Assembly: GCA_965603365.1 (NCBI GenBank)
Contig: CBFDCR010000001.1
Span: forward strand, 1-64,000
Source: JAHELQ01 sp965603365
GTDB taxonomy: Bacteria > Acidobacteriota > Aminicenantia > UBA2199
DNA length: 64,000 bases
Direction of reading: 5' to 3'
The translations under genes were made by a program, and so were the position numbers. Shown in pieces: positions 17,335 through 26,091 of this stretch. How positions within the stretch are numbered: the first letter of the stretch is position 1; the number at the start of each line of letters is the position of its first letter. The notes under the pieces are model-generated. The model searched no databases. It saw only the letters and a list, made by a program, of their open reading frames with translations, and was not told the origin of the DNA.

Positions 17335-17505
17335 GGTTATCAATGCACATTGCAAAACAGCCAGATCAAAATGCAAAATTAAAAAAGTTGATCAGTACTA
17401 TTGCAATGTAAGGTGATTTGAATTAAGATATAGCTTAATATTGTTAAAAATGGAATTTGAGGAATTTGAGTATCACTTTCAGCGCTTATGGAGGAGGAAA
17501 TAAAA

Positions 17506-18786
17506 ATGTCAATTTTAGATGATCCCGGTCATCCCCTATACATTCCCGAAGAGAATCGGCAGGTGGCCCGCGGGCGGGCAGCGAAGTATGAGGACATGAT
17601 TTCAGACTACCTGGCGGTCAAAGACCAGATCCCCACCGGCTTTAATCGTTATGATCGGATTAGAGACAATAAAAAGAGGATCTTGAAGGTCCTGGGGGGG
17701 ACCGAGAAGGGGTGGGCCGACTGGCGGTGGCATATCGCCCATGCCGTCAGGGACATCCAGACGCTGGGAAAGTTGATCCGGTTAACGAAAGAGGAGGTCG
17801 AGGATATTGATAAGACCGCCACCCAGTACCGCTGGGCCATTTCTCCCCATTATGTCAGTTTGATGGACCCCGACGACCGGCACTGCCCGGTTCGCAAGCA
17901 GGCGGTGCCTACCATTCTCGAATATATTGATAAGGAGGAGATCAAGGATCCCTATGCCGTCGTATATAACTCCCCGGCCCCGCTGATCACCCGCCTCTAT
18001 GCCGACCGTTTGATTATCAATGTGACCAATATATGCAGCGTGTTTTGCCGCCACTGCCTGCGCAAGAAGGATATTGCCCTGAAGGATCATATCTATCCGA
18101 AGGAAGATGTCCAGGCGGCCATCGATTACGTGGCGGCCTCACCGGCTGTCAGGGATGTGTTGATCACCGGCGGGGATGCCCTGATCTTAGCCGATGACTA
18201 TATCGATTGGATTCTCAGCCGGTTGGAGAAGATCCCCCACCTGGAGATCATGCGGCTGGGTTCCCGGATGATGGCCACCCTGCCCCAGCGGGTGAGCCCG
18301 GGGTTGTGTGAGGTACTGAGCCGCCACCGGCCGGTATACCTCAACACCCAGTTTAACCATCCCCTGGAGATCACCCCGGATACCGAGGAGGCGGTGGACC
18401 GGCTCATCAGGGCCGGGGTCATGGTGGGCAACCAGTCGGTGCTGCTCAAGGGCATCAACAACGACAAGAATGTGATGAAAAAGCTGGTTCACCAGTTGTT
18501 GAAGATCCGGGTGCGGCCCTACTATATCTTTAATTGCAAGAAACTGCAGGGGATTCGCCACTTCCGGGCACCGGTGGGCGACGGCCTGAATATCATGGAG
18601 AATCTCAGGGGCTTTACCTCGGGGCTGGCGGTGCCCACCTTTATTATTACGGCACCGGAGGGCAAGGGCAAGACGCCCATGGCCCCCACCTATTTGCTTA
18701 ATTACAACAAGGACGGCAAGATCCTCTTCAGGACCTGGGGCGGTTACGTGTGTGAGTACGAGGACGAAATCCCGGATGAAGATTGA
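17506..18786 (+). CDS. KamA-family radical SAM aminomutase (not a typical lysine 2,3-aminomutase)
   Basis: 426 residues. The CSVFCRHC motif is the CxxxCxxC radical-SAM cluster site, ITGGDALI is the SAM-binding GGD motif, and the Lys in GKGKTPMAP matches the PLP-binding lysine. In lysine 2,3-aminomutase two Asp residues (293 and 330 in the Clostridium enzyme) bind the substrate's side-chain amine. Here those positions are Lys (NCKK) and Thr (ITAPEG), so lysine is an unlikely substrate. Lys at the first position recalls glutamate 2,3-aminomutase. The likely reaction is an alpha-to-beta amino-group shift on an acidic or neutral amino acid. The start is ATG 17506, behind a GGAGGAGG site. The downstream M20 gene overlaps its end by 11 nt. 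Confidence 0.88.
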   Translation: MSILDDPGHPLYIPEENRQVARGRAAKYEDMISDYLAVKDQIPTGFNRYDRIRDNKKRILKVLGGTEKGWADWRWHIAHAVRDIQTLGKLIRLTKEEVEDIDKTATQYRWAISPHYVSLMDPDDRHCPVRKQAVPTILEYIDKEEIKDPYAVVYNSPAPLITRLYADRLIINVTNICSVFCRHCLRKKDIALKDHIYPKEDVQAAIDYVAASPAVRDVLITGGDALILADDYIDWILSRLEKIPHLEIMRLGSRMMATLPQRVSPGLCEVLSRHRPVYLNTQFNHPLEITPDTEEAVDRLIRAGVMVGNQSVLLKGINNDKNVMKKLVHQLLKIRVRPYYIFNCKKLQGIRHFRAPVGDGLNIMENLRGFTSGLAVPTFIITAPEGKGKTPMAPTYLLNYNKDGKILFRTWGGYVCEYEDEIPDED

Positions 18787-19945
18787 AGACCGAATCCTCT
18801 CGCTGGTCGAGGGGTATGGCCCGGAACAACTGGACTTTGTCATCGCCCTCTGCCATCAGAATAGTTACTCCCACCACAAGGCCGGGGTGGACCGGGTGGC
18901 GGAGATGATAATGGATCGTCTGAACGGCCTGCTGCCGGTTCACCGTGTCAGTCCACAGGAACGGCTGGGCAATCACCATGTGTTGGGGACGCCGGCGTCG
19001 GCGTCGGCTAAATCGGTTTACCTGGTGGGGCATATGGATACGGTATTCCCGCCGGATCATCCCTTTCAACGGTGCCGACTGCAAGGGGAGCGGCTGCTGG
19101 GGCCCGGCAGCGGCGATATGAAAGGGGGGCTGGCGGTGTTTGTCTATGCCCTCAAGGTCCTGGATGAGCTGGACCTGCTGGACCGGTTGCCCCTGGTGTT
19201 GATACTGAACGGGGATGAGGAGCTTGGGGCCGTCTCTTCCCGTGATCTCTTCCTGGAGGAGAGAGAGAGGGCCGCGGCCTGCCTGGTGGCCGAGTGTGCC
19301 GGGCTTCACAACGAGGTGGTGGTCTCTCGCAATGGTAAGCTGGCGGTGCAGGTCGAGGTTTACGGCCAGGGCTGCCATGTGGGGCGCAGCTCTTATGAGA
19401 AGTCCAGCGCCATCCTGGAGGCGGCCCATAAGATTATCGCCCTGGAGGGGCTGAACGGCTGCCTGCCGGAAGTCAGGCTCAATGTGGGCAAGGTAGAGGG
19501 GGGGCTGGGCTCCAATGCCGTGGCCGCGGCGGCATCCTTTGTCATGGATGTCCGCTGGCAGCAGCAGGTGCACCGGCAGACGATACTGTCAAAGATCGAG
19601 CAAACACTGGCCAAACCCTGTCAACCGGGCTGCAACTGTCAATTCGAGATCATCAATTCCCGGCCCGCCATGCCGGGCAGCGCCGGGAACCTGGAACTGG
19701 CGCAGTTGATCCGGCAGGTGGGAAGACGTCTGGGACAGGAGGTCCCCGGCGAACACCGCCGGGGCACGTCGGATGCCAACTTTTTCGGTGCCTTTGGCGT
19801 GCCCACCCTCGACGGCCTGGGACCTGTTTCGGATGGCGATCATACGCCGGAAGAGTACATCGAGGTGGCCTCCCTGAAACAGCGGACCGCGCTGCTGTCC
19901 CTGTCTTTGCTGGAATACGGTGGGAAAATGGGCTGGATTTCATGA
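18776..19945 (+). CDS. M20-family metallopeptidase (carboxypeptidase G2-like)
   Basis: 389 residues with all M20 zinc ligands in place: GHMDTVFP (His, catalytic Asp), GSGDMKGG (bridging Asp), NGDEELG (catalytic Glu-Glu), VAECAG (Glu) and the C-terminal GDHTPEEY (His). A dimerisation domain interrupts the catalytic domain near residues 190-295 (GQGCHVGRSSYEKSS). Relatives cleave C-terminal Glu or other acyl-amino acid amide bonds. No signal peptide. It overlaps KamA by 11 nt and is followed 19 nt later by the ATP-grasp/M20 fusion, so the three are co-translated. It may hydrolyse a peptide made by the next gene or trim a precursor. Confidence 0.87.
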   Translation: MKIEDRILSLVEGYGPEQLDFVIALCHQNSYSHHKAGVDRVAEMIMDRLNGLLPVHRVSPQERLGNHHVLGTPASASAKSVYLVGHMDTVFPPDHPFQRCRLQGERLLGPGSGDMKGGLAVFVYALKVLDELDLLDRLPLVLILNGDEELGAVSSRDLFLEERERAAACLVAECAGLHNEVVVSRNGKLAVQVEVYGQGCHVGRSSYEKSSAILEAAHKIIALEGLNGCLPEVRLNVGKVEGGLGSNAVAAAASFVMDVRWQQQVHRQTILSKIEQTLAKPCQPGCNCQFEIINSRPAMPGSAGNLELAQLIRQVGRRLGQEVPGEHRRGTSDANFFGAFGVPTLDGLGPVSDGDHTPEEYIEVASLKQRTALLSLSLLEYGGKMGWIS

Positions 19946-19964
19946 AATCGGAAGGAGCAGGAAA

Positions 19965-22139
19965 TTGAAAGTCGTCGTTATTTTTAACAAGGAAGAGCTC
20001 AGGGATTCTGATGTCATCAATGTCTTTGGCATGCGCACCAAGGAGCGATATCACCTTAAGACCATCGAACTGGTGGCTTCGGCGCTGGAAAGGGGGGGCC
20101 ACAATGTGCGGGTGATTGAAGGCAATATGCATGTGATCACCGAGCTGCAGAATTTTATGCCCAAGGTGGTGCGGGGTGAACGGCTGGGTATGATTTTTAA
20201 TATGGCCTACGGCATGCAGGGGCAGAGCCGCTACACCCATATCCCCGCCATGCTGGAGATGCTGGGCATCCCCTATGTGGGCTCCGGGCCCGGTGCCCAC
20301 GCCATTGCCCTGGACAAGGTCATGTCCAAAATCGTGTTTCTCCGCCATCAATTGTCAACCCCCGCGTTCTGGCTGTTTTCCAGTGCCCAGGAGGATCTGG
20401 GGGAGGTTCGTTTCCCGGTCATTGTCAAGCCCAAGATGGAGGCCATATCGATCGGCCTGCGGGTGGTGCACAGCAAAGATGAATTACGGGAAGCCGTCGA
20501 CTTTATTACCAAGGAATATCAGCAGCAGGCCCTGGTGGAGGAATTCATCCCGGGTCGTGAATTTGCCGTGGCCCTGCTGGGCAACGGCGACAGCCTGGAG
20601 ACACTGCCGATTGTCGAGATCGATCTGGGGGGCGACCCTGAGGCCATCCAGACACTGGACGATAAAATGCAAAAACCCCGGGGAAAGATCTGTCCGGCCT
20701 CTATTCCCCCGGACGCGGCCGATCGGCTGCGCCAACTGGCGCAGGATGCCTTCAATGCCCTGGGTCTGTCCGATTTTGCCCGGGTCGATTTTCGCATGGA
20801 TACCGGTGGGCAGATCTATATCCTGGAAATCAACTCCATGGCCAGCCTCAACCCATCTGGCTCGTTCGTGCATGCTGCCGCGGTAGCCGGCTTAGGGTTT
20901 ACCGAGCTGGTCAACCGGATGCTGGATGTGGCTGCCATTCGCTATTTTGGCAAGTCTTTTATGGCGGAGAACGACACGGCGGCGGAAAAACAGACCAGGA
21001 AGTCCGAACCCCTGCACATCCGGGTGCGCAGTTATTTGCGGAGCCATTTGCCCACCACCCTGGATTACCTGGAAAAGATGGTATCCATCCGTTCCAATGT
21101 CCACGACATCGAAGGGGTAAACGAACTGGGCAGTTGGCTCTCCAACCGTTTCCAGCAGATGGGATTTCAGCGCCAGGTTTTCCCCCAGGCAGAGGTGGGC
21201 AATATTTTTTATTTTACCAACCATCTCCAGGAACAGAATGATGTGCTGCTGCTGGGTCACCTGGATACCATTCACAATCACCAGAATTTTATCCCCTTCC
21301 GGGGCGAGCAGGGCCGGGTGTATGGTTCCGGTGCAACCGAGGGCAAGGGGGGGATCGCCGTCATTTTAGCCGCTCTCCAGGCCCTGCGCTTTGCCCGGGT
21401 GTTGAAGAATGTCCGCTGCGGCGTGCTGCTGACCCCGGACGACAGCCTGAACTCCAGGTTTAGTAAGGAGTTTATTTCCCGCTATGTCAGGCGCTCCCGC
21501 TGCGCCCTCGGCAGCAAATGCGGCGATCTGAACGGCGGCATCGTGGTCTCCTGCTCCGGCACCCAGCAGTACCACATCGATCTCAGCGTCATCAGGAGCA
21601 ACAAATTGAAACATGTCCCGGATGTGGTCACCGCAGTCGCCAGGAAAGCGGTGGCCTGGCAGAAATTATCGTCGCCGGGACAGGGGATGGAGGTGTTGGT
21701 GAATTCCTTCAAGGGGGAAAGAAATTCCGGCCGCAGCCCCGATTATGCCGAGGCCCTGTTGACGGCCCGTTACACCGATCGGAACCAGATCGATGACCTG
21801 GACCGCCAGGTCAGGCGGATCGCCGAGAAAGAGGCCAACGGAGGGCTGCAGGTTCGCATCCGGGTGGTGGGGGCCCGTGCTCCTGTGGCCGACAGTGCCA
21901 TCAACCGGGAGTTTTTCCAGAAGGTGCAGCACTGGGCCGAGTTGCTGGAGGTGAAGGTGGAGCCGATCCACCGGCATGTTTCTTCGGATATCTGCCATGT
22001 GCCGGAAAATGTGCCGGTACTGGGGGGCATGGGGCCTCTGGCCGCCGAGTGCGGCTCCCCGGAAGGCTACATCTTACGAGACTCCCTGCTCGACCGCTCC
22101 GCCCTGCTGGCCCTCACCATCTACCACAGCACCCGATAA
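19965..22139 (+). CDS. D-Ala-D-Ala-ligase-like ATP-grasp protein fused to a degenerate M20 domain
   Basis: About 724 residues. Residues ~1-320 are an ATP-grasp ligase: PVIVKPKMEA, VEEFIPGREFAV, the Mg-binding FARVDFRM and LEINSMASLNPSGSF. Residues ~350-720 follow the M20 fold (LLLGHLDTIHN, YGSGATEGKGG, VLLTPDDS), but several ligand positions have changed: the bridging Asp is Glu, the Glu-Glu pair is Asp-Asp, and the C-terminal His is Gly (ECGSPEGYI). The peptidase half is therefore probably inactive or binds rather than cuts. TTG 19965 is preferred because AAGGAG stands 8 nt upstream and clears the preceding stop; ATG 19920 would overlap the M20 gene by 26 nt. It likely forms a peptide or amide bond using the KamA product. 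Confidence 0.83.
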   Translation: MKVVVIFNKEELRDSDVINVFGMRTKERYHLKTIELVASALERGGHNVRVIEGNMHVITELQNFMPKVVRGERLGMIFNMAYGMQGQSRYTHIPAMLEMLGIPYVGSGPGAHAIALDKVMSKIVFLRHQLSTPAFWLFSSAQEDLGEVRFPVIVKPKMEAISIGLRVVHSKDELREAVDFITKEYQQQALVEEFIPGREFAVALLGNGDSLETLPIVEIDLGGDPEAIQTLDDKMQKPRGKICPASIPPDAADRLRQLAQDAFNALGLSDFARVDFRMDTGGQIYILEINSMASLNPSGSFVHAAAVAGLGFTELVNRMLDVAAIRYFGKSFMAENDTAAEKQTRKSEPLHIRVRSYLRSHLPTTLDYLEKMVSIRSNVHDIEGVNELGSWLSNRFQQMGFQRQVFPQAEVGNIFYFTNHLQEQNDVLLLGHLDTIHNHQNFIPFRGEQGRVYGSGATEGKGGIAVILAALQALRFARVLKNVRCGVLLTPDDSLNSRFSKEFISRYVRRSRCALGSKCGDLNGGIVVSCSGTQQYHIDLSVIRSNKLKHVPDVVTAVARKAVAWQKLSSPGQGMEVLVNSFKGERNSGRSPDYAEALLTARYTDRNQIDDLDRQVRRIAEKEANGGLQVRIRVVGARAPVADSAINREFFQKVQHWAELLEVKVEPIHRHVSSDICHVPENVPVLGGMGPLAAECGSPEGYILRDSLLDRSALLALTIYHSTR

Positions 22140-22150
22140 CATTGCCCATT

Positions 22151-22208
22151 GCCAAACAACCATTGCAAAATGCAAAATGAATACCTTAAGATTTCATTGG
22201 TTGTTGGC
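22151..22208. terminator. Stem-loop between convergent genes
   Basis: GCCAAACAACCA (22151-22162) pairs with TGGTTGTTGGC (22198-22208), giving 11 bp with one bulged A and a 35-nt loop. It lies between two converging 3' ends and could end transcription both ways. The surrounding TTGCAAAATGCAAAAT-like repeats may be a separate repeat element. Confidence 0.4.
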
Positions 22209-22233
22209 TGTTGGGTGTTTTGCAATTTGCAAT

Positions 22234-23259
22234 CTACCGGTTTTGCCGGTGGGCCAGGATCTTTTGCCAGGTGTCGGTGAAGAGGTCGGGGGTGGGCAGG
22301 TCGTAGGGGCATTTTTCGATGCACTGGCCGCAGGCGGTACAGTCGGTGTAGGTCTTGGGCAGGGAGTGGAGCCGCTCCCAGGCCCACTCCTTCAGGTCGT
22401 AGCGGAAGTAGTAGGCCCCCAGCAGGTGGAGGAAGGGGATGTTGAGCCCTTCGGGACAGGGCAGGCAGTATTCGCAGCGGCGGCAGAAGTTGCCGCTCCA
22501 CTCTTCCTTCTCTTTGTTGAGCAGGGCCAGCTCGGTGTCGTCGAGGGGATTGGGGTTTTCCAGGGCCGACAGGTTCTGGGGGATTTGTTCCATTTTATCC
22601 ATGCCGGGAATGGCCACGTCGGCGCCGTTGGTGAGGATGTATCTGAGGTTCAATGCCACTTCCCGCAGCGCACCGCCGGCCACCGGCTTCATGGCGATGG
22701 TGCCGATGCCCTTCTCCTTTGCTAAGGGGATCAACTCCTGCTGGCAGGCGCTTTCGATGATATTAAAGGGGAACTGGATGGTCTTGAAGTCATAGGCTGC
22801 CATTGCCTGTTCCAGGATCCAGGGTTTGTGGCTGCTGATGCCGATGAAGCGGATTTTACCCTGCTGCTGTGCCTGTTCCAGGGCTTCTAAGGCGCCGCCG
22901 GGCGCCAGTACCTGGTCCAGTTCCTTTTCACTGCCGATGTTGTGGCACTGGTAGAGGTCGATGTAGTCGGTGCGGAGTTTTTGTAAACCGGTTTCTAAGT
23001 CCCGGCGGATATTTTCACTGTCCCGGGAGTAGGACTTGGAGGCGATCACCACCTTGTCCCGGTAGGGGGGCAGCACCCGGCCCAGTTTCTCTTCGCTGTC
23101 GGTGTAAATGCGGGAGGTATCGAAAAAATTGATGCCCATTTCCACGGCCCGGCCGATGACCCGGTCGGACTCCTCCGGCGTCAACCGCTGTATGGGGATG
23201 CCCCCGAAGCCGATGCGCCTCACTGTCAGGTTCGTTTTTCCCAGGGTTATGTCCTTCAT
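22234..23259 (-). CDS. Aldo/keto reductase with C-terminal Fe-S cluster domain
   Basis: 341 residues. Residues 1-265 are an aldo/keto reductase barrel: the catalytic Tyr in DTSRIYTDSEEK, Lys in IASKSYS and His in YQCHN, with the NADPH end near PGMDKMEQI. Residues 270-335 carry CRRCEYCLPCPEG and CTACGQCIEKCPYDLP, two ferredoxin-like Cys groups. This architecture (COG1453-type) is common in anaerobes; the physiological substrate is unknown. The start has GAGG nine bases upstream. No partner gene is close. Confidence 0.9.
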   Translation of the reverse strand: MKDITLGKTNLTVRRIGFGGIPIQRLTPEESDRVIGRAVEMGINFFDTSRIYTDSEEKLGRVLPPYRDKVVIASKSYSRDSENIRRDLETGLQKLRTDYIDLYQCHNIGSEKELDQVLAPGGALEALEQAQQQGKIRFIGISSHKPWILEQAMAAYDFKTIQFPFNIIESACQQELIPLAKEKGIGTIAMKPVAGGALREVALNLRYILTNGADVAIPGMDKMEQIPQNLSALENPNPLDDTELALLNKEKEEWSGNFCRRCEYCLPCPEGLNIPFLHLLGAYYFRYDLKEWAWERLHSLPKTYTDCTACGQCIEKCPYDLPTPDLFTDTWQKILAHRQNR

Positions 23260-23313
23260 GTTGCCTCTTTGGTTAATTGGACATTATATACATTTTGGCG
23301 CACAATACAAGTT

Positions 23314-23997
23314 CTATTTTTTCTTCCTGAAGTCTTTGATCTTTTCGAGGCTGACATTATACAAGAACCGCATGCCCCGGAAGATGTATTTGCCGAAAAT
23401 GAGCATCAAGACACCCACCACCCCGATCAACATGGAGGCAATAAGCCCGACAATGCCCTCGGTAACGGGGCTGGAAAAGTAGAAGGGGTGCATGATTTCA
23501 ATGCTCAATCTCTCCAGGAACTGATCCAGGAAGGCGGGATCGGCGATGCGAATGATACTGACCACCATGCCGAAAAACCCACCGGCGATCAGGCCCACGG
23601 CGGTGAAAAAGTAGGCGGCCACCAATGCCACCACCGCGCCCAGGATAGAGAAAATAATACCGATGCCGGTGACGCCGATGGGGATGCCGAAGAGGCCGAT
23701 GAGGACGCCGCTCAAGATGTACAGGGGCAGATTCCGTGATTTCCCCATTTTGACTACGGTATCGGGCATCTTTTCCGAGAAGACCTTCGAGGGTTCGCCC
23801 AGTTTCCTGAGTACATTCAGTATGCGGTCCACCTCATCTTCGGTTTTGTCGTTGACGTAGGATTCGTAAATATGGGATTGGATCTCCTGCATCGATTCCT
23901 GCTGGTCCTGATCCGGCATCCCCTTTAGATGTTCCTTTACCCTTTCCAGGTAATCGTTGACAATCTTTTGGACATGGGGAGGATAATGGTTGTTCAT
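23314..23997 (-). CDS. HAAS/DUF1700-type membrane protein paired with PadR
   Basis: 227 residues. The soluble N-terminal helical segment (residues 1-80, YLERVKEHL ... RKLGEPSKVF) is the HAAS-like signalling region; four or five hydrophobic segments follow between residues 90 and 215. Proteins of this type are typically encoded directly after a PadR repressor, as here, with a 4-nt ATGA overlap. The presumed role is an envelope-stress or membrane-linked output or regulator of PadR. Confidence 0.82.
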   Translation of the reverse strand: MNNHYPPHVQKIVNDYLERVKEHLKGMPDQDQQESMQEIQSHIYESYVNDKTEDEVDRILNVLRKLGEPSKVFSEKMPDTVVKMGKSRNLPLYILSGVLIGLFGIPIGVTGIGIIFSILGAVVALVAAYFFTAVGLIAGGFFGMVVSIIRIADPAFLDQFLERLSIEIMHPFYFSSPVTEGIVGLIASMLIGVVGVLMLIFGKYIFRGMRFLYNVSLEKIKDFRKKK

Positions 23998-24386
23998 GGT
24001 TGACTCTCCTTTTTAACCGTGATTTTTTTTTGTTTCGGCTCCCGAATACGTCGAGTGGGCCGGCTTTTTTTCTCAACCCTCTTGACCAGGGCCACCAATC
24101 GCTCAAACTCCTGGGTCAGGGCCGTCAGGGTTTCCTCACCCTTAGGGGACAGGGCGTAGTATTTCCGGGGAGGTCCCTGGGATGACTCCACCCATTCGCT
24201 GTTTACCAGGCCCTCTTTTGACAGCCTGGAGAGTATGGGGTATAGGGTGCCTTCGTTGATGGCGATGTGTTCATCTGCGGTAACGGCTTTGATGAGGGAG
24301 TAGCCGTATTGTCTGCCCTCTCTTAAGGTATTCAGGATCACCAGTTCAAGAATTCCTTTTCTTAGTTGCTTAATTTTATTTTCCAT
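23994..24386 (-). CDS. PadR-family transcriptional repressor
   Basis: 130 residues. The winged-helix N-terminus (LRKGILELVILNTL, YGYSLI, INEGTLYPILSRL, GLVNSEW, PPRKYYALSPKG) is diagnostic of PadR, followed by a short helix and a basic Lys/Arg-rich tail. It should repress its own operon in response to a ligand or membrane signal. It overlaps the HAAS gene by 4 nt. Confidence 0.93.
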   Translation of the reverse strand: MENKIKQLRKGILELVILNTLREGRQYGYSLIKAVTADEHIAINEGTLYPILSRLSKEGLVNSEWVESSQGPPRKYYALSPKGEETLTALTQEFERLVALVKRVEKKSRPTRRIREPKQKKITVKKESQP

Positions 24387-24409
24387 GTGCTTTTCCTTTT
24401 GCCAGGTAC

Positions 24410-24438
24410 ATTGTAATATATAGTATACGAGTCTACAA
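24410..24438 (-). promoter_or_regulatory. Promoter of the PadR-HAAS operon
   Basis: On the minus strand, TTGTAG (24438-24433) and TACAAT (24415-24410) are spaced by 17 bp and lie 24 bp before the PadR start. The AT-rich spacer (TATATAGTATAC-like) is a plausible self-operator for PadR. Confidence 0.5.
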
Positions 24439-24528
24439 GGTATTTGGTTCTCGGGAAAAATAAATTTTTATAAAAAATTCCTTTACCACTCTCCCCCCGG
24501 TAACGAAGGGGTTGGGGAGGCTTGAGGC

Positions 24529-25941
24529 CTATCTTACATACAGTACCACCGGCAGGACGAAGTCGCCGTATATGGTGTCCCGCTGGGGCTGGCCGCCGTC
24601 GTCCTTGAGGTCGGTGCCGATGCTGTAGAGGATCTGTTTTTGGCCGTTCCAGATGTAGGGCTTGCCGGTGCAGGGGTCCGGCAGGTTCTGGTAGGTCTCC
24701 AATCCATTGAGGATCTCCTGTACCGGCCTTTCGGGACTATAATTGAGGTGCAGGTCTGCCGAGATGCGCAGGGATTCGTAGGTGGTTTTGAGTTTGTAGG
24801 ATTTGAGTATCACCACGGCCAGGTTATGGCCGCCTTTGCGGGCAAAGCGGTCGATGATGATCTTGCCGCCGGGATTTTGCAGCCACCAGAACCAGCCCTG
24901 CCTGACCGGCCGATACTCGAAGGGGCTTTCCTGCCACTGGTAGGGGGGGATGCGTTCGGCCTTGATGATGCCGGCTATGAGGCGGTCCCGGTAATTGCGG
25001 GTGCGGTTGGGCTGGGTAAACAGTTTGTACCACAAGGCTCCGACGAAATTGAGATCCGGGTGGTCGCTGCGGAAACGCTGCCAGTTGTATTCCGGCCGGA
25101 AGCGGTACTCGAAGACCATGGCCGGGGCACCGAACTCTTCGAATTGCAGCGGCGGCGTACGCGCCAGCACCATCCGGAACACCTCTTTTGGGCATTCCGC
25201 CTGGTTCATCAAGCTGGCCAGCGCCTCGGCCGACATCCTGGCCACCGCCTTGGCCACCAGGTTGGCAATCAGGGTGCGGCTGCCCTTGTTGATCTTCTTG
25301 CCGGAATCCAGTTGATCCAGCAGGTTGTCGGTTGCCGACTCCCAGTTGCCCTCCAGGGCATCCAGCATATTATGGACGGCATACAGTTTGGCCAGCCGCA
25401 GCCAGGCCAGCAGGTTGGGAATGGGGATGTCCCAGCGGGGCAGGGTGAAGTCCTGGTAGACGTGGCTGTCGATCAGCCGGCGGTAGCGGTCCAACAGGTA
25501 GGGGAAATCCGCCTGTAACTTCCTGATGTCATCTTTGTCCGCCAGCGCCAGTTCGCTCCAGTCCACCGCCGGGTCATAGGGCGGTTTGCCCCAGTCGCCC
25601 TTCTCTTTGAGGGCCTGCTGCCACTGTTGGGCGAACTCTTTGTTCATGGCCTTGTAGGCCTTCTCGTCGAACGCCTTGATGGTCTTGTCGTTGTCGAAGC
25701 GGGGATCGAAGAGCCGCCGGTACTTGAGGATGACCTCGTCGGACTCGATGTCGGTGCCCGGCGGTTCGGTCAGTGTCCACAACCGGTAAAAGCCGTTGTC
25801 TTTGTCGTACACCCCTGCCGGCAGGCGTCCCTCGTCGCCGAATTCCAGCGGCAGGGGGCTGCCATCAAACTGGTTGAAGACCGTATAGATCACCAGCAGG
25901 GCCAGTAACACTAACAAAATTCTTAAAATCCACTTTTTCAT
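24529..25941 (-). CDS. Secreted or membrane-anchored protein of unknown function (cassette copy 1)
   Basis: 470 residues. It opens with one strong transmembrane/signal segment (WILRILLVLLALLVIYTVFNQ), then DKDNGFYRLWTLTEPP and long helical stretches. The C-terminus GKPYIWNGQKQILYSIGTD-DDGGQ resembles the tail motif of type II secretion pseudopilins, though the rest does not. ATG 25941 has AGGAGG upstream; the frame extends further without a good site. A paralogue with the same start and end motifs lies at 31929-33356. Both sit downstream of a response regulator and TPR kinase, so they are likely targets or partners of those systems. Confidence 0.72.
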   Translation of the reverse strand: MKKWILRILLVLLALLVIYTVFNQFDGSPLPLEFGDEGRLPAGVYDKDNGFYRLWTLTEPPGTDIESDEVILKYRRLFDPRFDNDKTIKAFDEKAYKAMNKEFAQQWQQALKEKGDWGKPPYDPAVDWSELALADKDDIRKLQADFPYLLDRYRRLIDSHVYQDFTLPRWDIPIPNLLAWLRLAKLYAVHNMLDALEGNWESATDNLLDQLDSGKKINKGSRTLIANLVAKAVARMSAEALASLMNQAECPKEVFRMVLARTPPLQFEEFGAPAMVFEYRFRPEYNWQRFRSDHPDLNFVGALWYKLFTQPNRTRNYRDRLIAGIIKAERIPPYQWQESPFEYRPVRQGWFWWLQNPGGKIIIDRFARKGGHNLAVVILKSYKLKTTYESLRISADLHLNYSPERPVQEILNGLETYQNLPDPCTGKPYIWNGQKQILYSIGTDLKDDGGQPQRDTIYGDFVLPVVLYVR

Positions 25942-26043
25942 GTGACCTCCTGATATACCAGGATAGACCAAATTTTAAAAAAAAGCGTCTCCACAGGGTA
26001 ATAAAAAAGTAACCATTTGGTAATCCCGCGATCCCTCGCCCAT

Positions 26044-26091
26044 CATTCCATCATTCCAACATTCCAATATTCCAATATTCCATCATTCCCG
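26044..26091. repeat. 8-bp tandem repeat (YATTCCAW), six units
   Basis: CATTCCAT, CATTCCAA, CATTCCAA, TATTCCAA, TATTCCAT and CATTCCCG follow without gaps and run into the last codons of the response regulator. The same unit recurs at 31766 and 50916. Confidence 0.75.

Noticed and set aside
18187..18843. 218-codon minus-strand open frame
   Set aside because: Antisense to the KamA-family gene, whose motifs are unambiguous.
24640..25518. 292-codon plus-strand open frame
   Set aside because: Antisense to the cassette protein; composition is typical of a shadow frame.
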